Source of the DNA: Lysobacteraceae bacterium
GTDB lineage: Bacteria; Pseudomonadota; Gammaproteobacteria; Xanthomonadales; Xanthomonadaceae
NCBI GenBank assembly: GCA_027483745.1
Contig: JAIXTZ010000362.1
Span: 1-12,067 of the forward strand
Reading direction: 5' to 3'
Length of the DNA: 12,067 bases
A program made the translations under genes and the position numbers. Positions 6,855 to 12,067 of this stretch are shown piece after piece (position 1 is the first letter of the stretch; the number at the start of each line of letters is the position of its first letter). The notes beneath the pieces are model-generated. The model was not told where the DNA came from and did no database searches. It was given only the letters and a program-made list of their open reading frames with translations.

Positions 6855-9311
6855 ATGAACCCGAATTCGCCGGCGCTCCGCCGCCCCCACTCGCTGCGTC
6901 TTGGCAGCCGCACCCTGTTGGCCATCGGGCTGTCCGCCGCGACCCTGAGCCTCGCCCACGCGCAGTCGCCGGCCGAGGCGACGAGCGAGGACGAGATCGA
7001 GCTCGACACCTTGCGCATCGAAGGGCGCGCGGCCGACGTCAACCCGTACACCAGCGAGGGCGCGCCCTACAAAGCGCGCGTCTCCGGCGATTCGCGTCGC
7101 GTCCTGCCTTTGGCCGAGACGCCGGCAACGCTGACGGTGGTGACGGAAACCCAGCTGGAGGAATCCGGCCGCACCGACTTCCGCGCCATCCTCGATGCCC
7201 AGCCCGGCATCACCATCGGCACGGGCGAGGGCGGCAACCAGTTCGGCGACCGCTACATCATCCGCGGCCAGGAGGCGCGCAGCGATGTCTTCGTCGACGG
7301 CCTCCGCGACCCGGGCCTGCAGGCGCGTGAGAGCTTCGCCGTCGAGCAGATCGAGATCACCAAGGGCCCCAGCGCCACCTTTGCCGGTCGCGGCGCCTCG
7401 GGCGGCGCGGTGAACGCCATCAGCAAGCAGGCGAGCACCGAGTACGACTTCCACAACGTGGACCTGTCGGTGGGCACCGACGAGCACGTCCGCACGACGC
7501 TGGACAGCAACTTCGTCCTTGGCGATCGATTCGCCGTCCGCACCAACGTCCTCTACACCAGCGAGGACGTCCCGGACCGCGAGCCGGCGATGCGCGAGCG
7601 CCGCGGCGCGGCGGTGGCGGCGCACTTCGATGTGAGCGAGCGCGTCAGCGTCCTCGCCGACTATTACCACGTGAGCGGCCGCGACCGCGCCGACCTCGGC
7701 CAAGCCATCGCCGGCCTCGACGCCGGTGGCCAGCCGTTCACCGACATCCCCGTCTACGCGCAGGATGAGGATTTCCAGGACGGTGACGTGGACATCCTGA
7801 CGATGCGCCTCGGCGTCGAGCTCAACGAGGACTTCCGGCTGGAGAACACGCTGCGCCGCGGCCGCACGGAAGGCGGCTACCTCGCCACGCAGGCGACGCG
7901 GTTCAACCGTGGCGCCAATGACCCCGTGGCGCCCAACGCCATCGACTACCGCATCAGCAACACGCGCACCGGCTGGCAGGACATCGATTACGTGGCCAAC
8001 CGCCTCAACCTGGTGGGTGCGTTCGATACCGGCGGCCTCCGCCACGCGCTCGTCGCTGGGCTCGAGTACACCGACTACGACGTGGACGGGCGCCACGGCG
8101 CGGGTAGCACCGGCGGCTATGGGTTCACCGCCGCCGGCCCGTTCAACTGCGTCAATGGCGCCGGTACGGTGCGCAACGCGTGGTGCGTGACCGATGGCGC
8201 CGGGAGCCTGCTGCCGGGCTTCGATCGCGTGGTCGGACGCACCGGCATCACGCGGAACCCGATCCCGACGACGACCTGGGCCGTGGAGACCCTGGCGGGC
8301 TACCTGATGGACTCGGTCGAGATCAACGAGCGCTGGACCGTGGCCGGCGGACTGCGCTTCGATGACTACGACTTCCGCCTGCAGACCTTCAACGGCACGA
8401 CGGGTGCGGTGACCGCCGATTACGCCACCAGCGATACCGTCTGGGGCTACAACGCCAGCCTGAGCTTCAAGCCGGCGGAGCGCGGCATCGTCTACCTCGC
8501 TTGGTCGACCGGTGCCGACATCAATGGCGGCGAGTCCGACGTGGGCACCAACTGCGGCTACGGCGGCCTGTGCACCGTCACCGACCCGGGTACGGGCGAG
8601 GTGGTGTACCAGGGTGATCCCGAGCGCTCGCGCAACCTCGAGCTGGGCACCAAGTGGACGTGGTTCGACGACCAGCTGCTGGTCACGGCGGCGCTGTTCG
8701 AGACCACCAAGAGCGACCTGTTCGAGGGTGGGGTGAACAGCTACGTCGCCAACGGCGGCCAGCTCAATGGCGGCAAGCACCGCGTGCGCGGTCTCGAGCT
8801 CGGCATGTCCGGCAACGTGACTGATCGCCTCAGCGGCCAGGTGTCGGCGACGGTGATGGACTCCGAGGTCCTGGAGTCCAGCAACAGCAGCCTGAGCGCC
8901 GCCGCCATCGCGGCAGGCGCGACCAACATCGGCCAGCCCTTGTCGAACTTCGCCGATCGCTCCTTCGACGCGCAGTTGCGCTACCAGTGGACCGAGCGCT
9001 TCAGCATCGGCGGCAACGCGACCTACCAGAGCGAGATGTTCGCGGGCCAGCCCGACGGCGCGGCGGCGATCAACACGACGATCACCGCCGGCGTCCCGGG
9101 CCCGCACTTCGGGAAGCCCAATATCCGGGTGCCCTCGTATACGGTGTTCGGCGCCTTCGCCGAGTTCGACATCAGCGAACATCTCGACTTGCGCCTGAAC
9201 GCGCTGAACCTCGGCGACAAGCGCTACTACCTGGCGGCCTACCGCTCCGGCGGTTTCGCCTACCTCGGCGACGGCCGCAGCCTGCGACTGACGCTGACCG
9301 GGAAGTTCTGA
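6855..9311 (+). CDS. TonB-dependent siderophore receptor, Fiu/catecholate-like
   Basis: Outer-membrane gated beta-barrel importing a ferric siderophore. From ATG 6855 it has 818 residues. This start is preferred because AAGGA (6843-6847) lies 7 bases before it; ATG 6837 overlaps the tonB stop as ATGA and would add six residues. A signal peptide ends at AHA/QS (after residue 36). A TonB-box-like DTLRIEG (51-57) leads into the plug (about 60-195), with SGDSRRVLPLAETPATLTVV (77-96), QPGITIGTGEGG (116-127), YIIRGQEARSDVFVDGLRDPG (134-154) and ITKGPSATFAGRGASGGAVN (168-187). The wording is that of the Fiu/PiuA group. The barrel ends RSLRLTLTGKF with the expected terminal Phe. The only cysteines are two close pairs (432/444, 567/573), probably loop disulfides. 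The ligand is unproven. Confidence 0.93.
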   Translation: MNPNSPALRRPHSLRLGSRTLLAIGLSAATLSLAHAQSPAEATSEDEIELDTLRIEGRAADVNPYTSEGAPYKARVSGDSRRVLPLAETPATLTVVTETQLEESGRTDFRAILDAQPGITIGTGEGGNQFGDRYIIRGQEARSDVFVDGLRDPGLQARESFAVEQIEITKGPSATFAGRGASGGAVNAISKQASTEYDFHNVDLSVGTDEHVRTTLDSNFVLGDRFAVRTNVLYTSEDVPDREPAMRERRGAAVAAHFDVSERVSVLADYYHVSGRDRADLGQAIAGLDAGGQPFTDIPVYAQDEDFQDGDVDILTMRLGVELNEDFRLENTLRRGRTEGGYLATQATRFNRGANDPVAPNAIDYRISNTRTGWQDIDYVANRLNLVGAFDTGGLRHALVAGLEYTDYDVDGRHGAGSTGGYGFTAAGPFNCVNGAGTVRNAWCVTDGAGSLLPGFDRVVGRTGITRNPIPTTTWAVETLAGYLMDSVEINERWTVAGGLRFDDYDFRLQTFNGTTGAVTADYATSDTVWGYNASLSFKPAERGIVYLAWSTGADINGGESDVGTNCGYGGLCTVTDPGTGEVVYQGDPERSRNLELGTKWTWFDDQLLVTAALFETTKSDLFEGGVNSYVANGGQLNGGKHRVRGLELGMSGNVTDRLSGQVSATVMDSEVLESSNSSLSAAAIAAGATNIGQPLSNFADRSFDAQLRYQWTERFSIGGNATYQSEMFAGQPDGAAAINTTITAGVPGPHFGKPNIRVPSYTVFGAFAEFDISEHLDLRLNALNLGDKRYYLAAYRSGGFAYLGDGRSLRLTLTGKF

Positions 9312-9324
9312 GGCGCCGCGTCGA

Positions 9325-10446
9325 ATGTCGAACCGCCTTCGGCCGAAGCTGCGCGCACTGCCCGCCGACGTGGTCGCCGTCAGCGACTACGCCCGGCTGG
9401 CACCGGAGTTCATGGAGCCGGCGACGTGGGCGTGGCTCGAAGGCGGTACCGGCGGCCTGCAGGCGCTGCAGGCGAATCGATCGGCGTTCGAGGCCTGCAC
9501 GGTCCATCCCCGTGTCCTGGTGGATTGCACGCAAGGCCACACGCGGACGCGCCTGTTCGGGCGTCCGCTCGCGCACCCGCTGCTGCTGGCCCCCATCGGT
9601 TACCAGGCCCTGCTGCATCCGCAGGGCGAAATCGAAGCTGCGCGCGGTGCGCTCGAAACGCCCTTCGTGATCAGCAGCTTCGCGTCACGCCGCATCGGCG
9701 ACATCGCCGCGGCGGCTTCCGGTCCCACCTGGTTCCAGCTCTACCTGCAGCCTGAGCGCGAGCAGAGCCTCGCCCTGGTGCGTGCGGCCGAGGAGGCGGG
9801 TTGCGACGCCCTCGTGCTGACGCTCGATGTGCCGATCAAGCCAGCCAGCCACGGCGCGCTGAAGTCCGGTTTCCGCCTGCCACGCGACGTGTCGGCCGTG
9901 AACCTCGTCGGCTTCGCTCCGGCGGTTCCGGTGCACGTGCCCGACGGCGAGAGCGCGATCCTGCGCGGCATGATGCGCTTCGCTCCGCGCGCCGCGGATG
10001 TCGAGTGGCTGCGTTCGATCACGCCACTGCCGATCGTCGCCAAGGGCCTGACCCACCCCGACGACGCGCGGCGCTTGCTGGCCCTCGGCTGCGATGGCCT
10101 GATCGTCTCGAACCATGGCGGGCGGGCCCTGGAGGCCGCGCCCGCGACGCTTCGGGTGTTGCCGGCGATCCGCGCGGCCGTGGGCGCCGGGGTGCCGGTG
10201 CTGGTGGATGGTGGCCTGCGCTCCGGCGTCGATGCCTTCAAGGCCGTGGCGCTCGGCGCCGATGCAGTGATGGTCGGCCGCCCTTATGCCCACGCCCTTG
10301 CCGTGGCCGGCGCGCTCGGCGTGGCCCATGTCCTGAAGCTGATGCGTGAGGATCTCGAGGTGACCATGGCGCTGGCCGGCTGCCCCACCCTCGACGACAT
10401 CACGCACGACGCGGTGTGCGACTTCGCCCCTGGAGAAACCCCATGA
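9325..10446 (+). CDS. FMN-dependent alpha-hydroxy-acid oxidase/dehydrogenase family protein
   Basis: Homologue of glycolate oxidase and LldD-type L-lactate dehydrogenases, TIM-barrel FMN enzymes that oxidise 2-hydroxy acids to 2-oxo acids. The 373 residues are a normal length. Conserved parts include LLLAPIGYQALLHPQGEIEA (86-105), FQLYLQPE (137-144), VAKGLTHPDDARR (238-250, Lys240), the catalytic SNHGGR (262-267, His264, Arg267), VLVDGGLRSGVDAFKAVALG (292-311) and the phosphate-binding MVGRPYAHAL (316-325). By colinear alignment to spinach glycolate oxidase, the substrate-binding tyrosines Tyr24 and Tyr129 are Trp37 and Gln142, and the arginine-rich segment after the DTP motif is PIKPAS (170-175). 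The substrate is therefore probably not plain lactate or glycolate. It starts 13 bases after the receptor stop and overlaps piuC by 4 bases, so it belongs to the iron operon. Confidence 0.88.
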   Translation: MSNRLRPKLRALPADVVAVSDYARLAPEFMEPATWAWLEGGTGGLQALQANRSAFEACTVHPRVLVDCTQGHTRTRLFGRPLAHPLLLAPIGYQALLHPQGEIEAARGALETPFVISSFASRRIGDIAAAASGPTWFQLYLQPEREQSLALVRAAEEAGCDALVLTLDVPIKPASHGALKSGFRLPRDVSAVNLVGFAPAVPVHVPDGESAILRGMMRFAPRAADVEWLRSITPLPIVAKGLTHPDDARRLLALGCDGLIVSNHGGRALEAAPATLRVLPAIRAAVGAGVPVLVDGGLRSGVDAFKAVALGADAVMVGRPYAHALAVAGALGVAHVLKLMREDLEVTMALAGCPTLDDITHDAVCDFAPGETP

Positions 10447-11126
10447 TGATCGTCATCGAAGGCGTGCTGGGCGCCGATGAGGTGCAGCACATCCGCTCGC
10501 GACTGCGCGAGGCGCGATGGGTGGACGGCCGTGCGACCGCCGGCCGTCGTGCCCTCGCGGTGAAGCAGAACCTGCAGGTCGATCGCGAGGATCCGGTCGG
10601 GCGCGACCTGGGCAACGCCCTCCTCGCGCGCCTCGGCCGACTGCCGCGCTTCGTCTCGGCGTCCCTCGCCGAGCGCATCGTCCCGCCGATCTTCAACTGC
10701 TACCGCGACGGCGGCCACTACGGCATCCACAGCGACGCCGCGCTGATGGCTTTCCCGGGAAGCGCGACGAGCCTGCGCACCGATCTTTCCGCGACGCTGT
10801 TCCTGTCGTCGCCCGAGGAATACGACGGCGGCGAGCTGCAGATCGAGGGTGAGTTCGCCGCCCAGTCGGTGAAGCTCGCGGCCGGTGACCTCGTGCTCTA
10901 TCCGTCATCGAGCCTCCACCAGGTGACGCCGGTGACCCGCGGGGAGCGGATTTGCGCCATCACATGGATCCAGAGTGCGGTTGCGGACGCCGCGGCGCGC
11001 GCGCTGCTGTTCGACCTCGACACCAGCGTGCAGGCGCTGTCCAGTGGGCGGGCCGCGGACGACCCCGACATCGATCGCCTCGTCTATGTCTATCAGAACC
11101 TTGTCCGCCGATGGGCGCGGCCCTAG
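10443..11126 (+). CDS. piuC: PKHD-type Fe(II)/2-oxoglutarate-dependent dioxygenase, YbiX/PiuC family
   Basis: Non-haem iron dioxygenase of the prolyl-4-hydroxylase fold, close in length (227 residues) and motifs to E. coli YbiX (about 225), whose gene adjoins fiu, and to PiuC of Pseudomonas. The iron ligands are visible: His96 and Asp98 in YGIHSDAA, and His159 in YPSSSLHQVTPV; Arg169 is placed to bind 2-oxoglutarate. Further family marks are RTDLSATLFLSSPEEYDGGE (112-131), VKLAAGDLVLYP (143-154) and the tail YVYQNLVRRWA. The substrate of this family is not firmly known; a role in siderophore or iron handling is inferred from its neighbours. ATG 10443 overlaps the preceding stop (ATGA) with GGAG at 10432-10435, which argues against the upstream in-frame start at 10416. 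No clear terminator follows; only 6 bases separate it from the convergent kinase gene. Confidence 0.94.
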   Translation: MMIVIEGVLGADEVQHIRSRLREARWVDGRATAGRRALAVKQNLQVDREDPVGRDLGNALLARLGRLPRFVSASLAERIVPPIFNCYRDGGHYGIHSDAALMAFPGSATSLRTDLSATLFLSSPEEYDGGELQIEGEFAAQSVKLAAGDLVLYPSSSLHQVTPVTRGERICAITWIQSAVADAAARALLFDLDTSVQALSSGRAADDPDIDRLVYVYQNLVRRWARP

Positions 11127-11132
11127 GCGGCC

Positions 11133-12067
11133 TCAGCCGGGCAGGACGAGGCTGACGCACAGACCGCCGCCCTCGCGGTTGGCGAGGCCGATGCGCCCCC
11201 CGTGCGCCTCGACGATCTCGCGCACCAGCGCGAGGCCCAGGCCGGTGCCGCTGCGCTTGGTCGAGTAGAACGGCACCAGCGCGTTCGCCATCACCGCTTC
11301 GCTCATGCCGGTGCCGCGGTCGAGCACATCGATCCGCCAGTCGCCGTTGACGTGGCGCAGCCGCATGCCGATCTCGGCTGCCGGCGGGCTGGCCTCGTGC
11401 GCGTTCTTCAGCAGGTTCAACAGCGCCTGCTCGAGCTGGGCGCCGTCGGCGCGCAGCGGTTCCTGCGGGATGTCGCCGTCGACCTCGAAGGGGATCTGGC
11501 TCCTCATGCGCTCGACGAGGGCGATCGGATCATGCGCTTCGATGCGCGGCTGCGGCAGCTTGGCGAAGCGCGCGTAGTCGCGCAGGAAGCCGTCGAGATG
11601 GCGCGCGCGCTCCTCGATGGTGGCGAAGACCGTGGGCAGCTTCTCGATCTGGCCGCGCCGTGCGAGCTCCGCGCCGCTGTGCGCCAGCGAGGCCATCGGG
11701 GCCAGCGAGTTGTTGAGCTCGTGGCTGATCACCCGGATGACCTTCTTCCAGGTCTGCACTTCCTGCCGGCGCAGCTCGGTGGTGATCTGGCGGACGAGCA
11801 GCAGGGTGTGGGCGCGGCCGTTGAGCCGGAAGGCGGACGTGGCGAGGTGGTAGACGTCGTCGTCCTCGCCGTCACCGGTGCTGAACACGCCGGCTGCGCC
11901 GTGGCGCAAGGCTTCCGACAGGGCATCGTCGCGCGCGCCGAGCAGGCCGTGCAGCGCGTGGCCATCGAGGCGGCGGCCTTCCCCCAGCAGCTTGCGCGCC
12001 GCCACGTTGGCGAACACCACGTGCTGTTGGGCATCGAGCAGCAGCATGGCCACCGGCGTGTTCTGCA
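11133..12067 (-). CDS. PAS-containing sensor histidine kinase, NtrY-like (partial, N-terminus outside window)
   Basis: C-terminal part of a two-component sensor kinase; the frame is open through the window edge, which begins QNTPVAMLLLDA, the start of a PAS domain (about 95 residues seen). Counting from the Val codon at 12053, the phospho-acceptor helix is KKVIRVISHELNNSLAPM (93-110 region) with His111 encoded at 11721-11723. The ATPase domain follows with the N box QALLNLLKNAHEAS (Asn217), G1 box DRGTGM (245-250), F box FYSTK (262-266) and G2 box GTGLGL (269-274). The wording resembles NtrY-type kinases, whose partner is usually an NtrC-like regulator gene next door, here out of view. No membrane segment is visible in this part. 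A functional link to the convergent iron operon is not shown. Confidence 0.93.
   Translation of the reverse strand, partial: QNTPVAMLLLDAQQHVVFANVAARKLLGEGRRLDGHALHGLLGARDDALSEALRHGAAGVFSTGDGEDDDVYHLATSAFRLNGRAHTLLLVRQITTELRRQEVQTWKKVIRVISHELNNSLAPMASLAHSGAELARRGQIEKLPTVFATIEERARHLDGFLRDYARFAKLPQPRIEAHDPIALVERMRSQIPFEVDGDIPQEPLRADGAQLEQALLNLLKNAHEASPPAAEIGMRLRHVNGDWRIDVLDRGTGMSEAVMANALVPFYSTKRSGTGLGLALVREIVEAHGGRIGLANREGGGLCVSLVLPG

Noticed and set aside
6819..9182. 787-codon open frame antisense to the receptor gene
   Set aside because: It mirrors the receptor codons in GC-rich DNA. The translation is low-complexity His/Arg/Ala/Val sequence with no domain, and the sense strand encodes a clear TonB-dependent receptor.
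10416..10442. Upstream in-frame start of piuC
   Set aside because: The added residues have no counterpart in YbiX. ATG 10443 has a GGAG ribosome site at good spacing and an ATGA overlap with the preceding gene.

Overview
The window is GC-rich, gene-dense chromosomal DNA from a gammaproteobacterium, most likely of the Lysobacter/Xanthomonas group (Lysobacteraceae/Xanthomonadaceae). That assignment is inferred from the AtpD and AtpC sequences, the atp-glmU neighbourhood, the very high GC and the TonB-rich content; no database search was possible. There is no sign of mobile elements, CRISPR arrays or RNA genes, and no gene-free stretch longer than about 150 bases.

Region 1 (1-1320) is the 3' end of the F1Fo ATP synthase operon: the C-terminal part of atpD, then complete atpC, closed by a strong intrinsic terminator. 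Region 2 (1328-3349, minus strand) is one large polytopic membrane protein that looks like a GT-C fold glycosyltransferase of unknown substrate. It sits between atpC and glmU, which are often neighbours in related bacteria. Region 3 (3439-4833) is glmU, making UDP-GlcNAc for the cell wall and LPS, transcribed divergently from the membrane protein.

Region 4 (about 4897-11126) is the most interesting part: a tightly packed six-gene iron-uptake operon, exbB-exbD-tonB-receptor-FMN oxidase-piuC, preceded by a good Fur box overlapping a plausible promoter. The first three genes encode a complete energy-transducing complex. The fourth is a Fiu-like catecholate-type siderophore receptor. The sixth is a PKHD-type Fe(II)/2-oxoglutarate dioxygenase (YbiX/PiuC family), a known neighbour of Fiu/PiuA receptors. 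Between them lies an FMN-dependent alpha-hydroxy-acid oxidase homologue that keeps the catalytic His/Arg/Lys but has lost two substrate-binding tyrosines. The layout suggests import of a ferric siderophore followed by oxidative processing of the ligand, which is inference.

Region 5 (11133-12067, minus strand) is the C-terminal part of a PAS-containing sensor histidine kinase whose N-terminus lies beyond the window. It converges on the iron operon with only 6 bases between stop codons.
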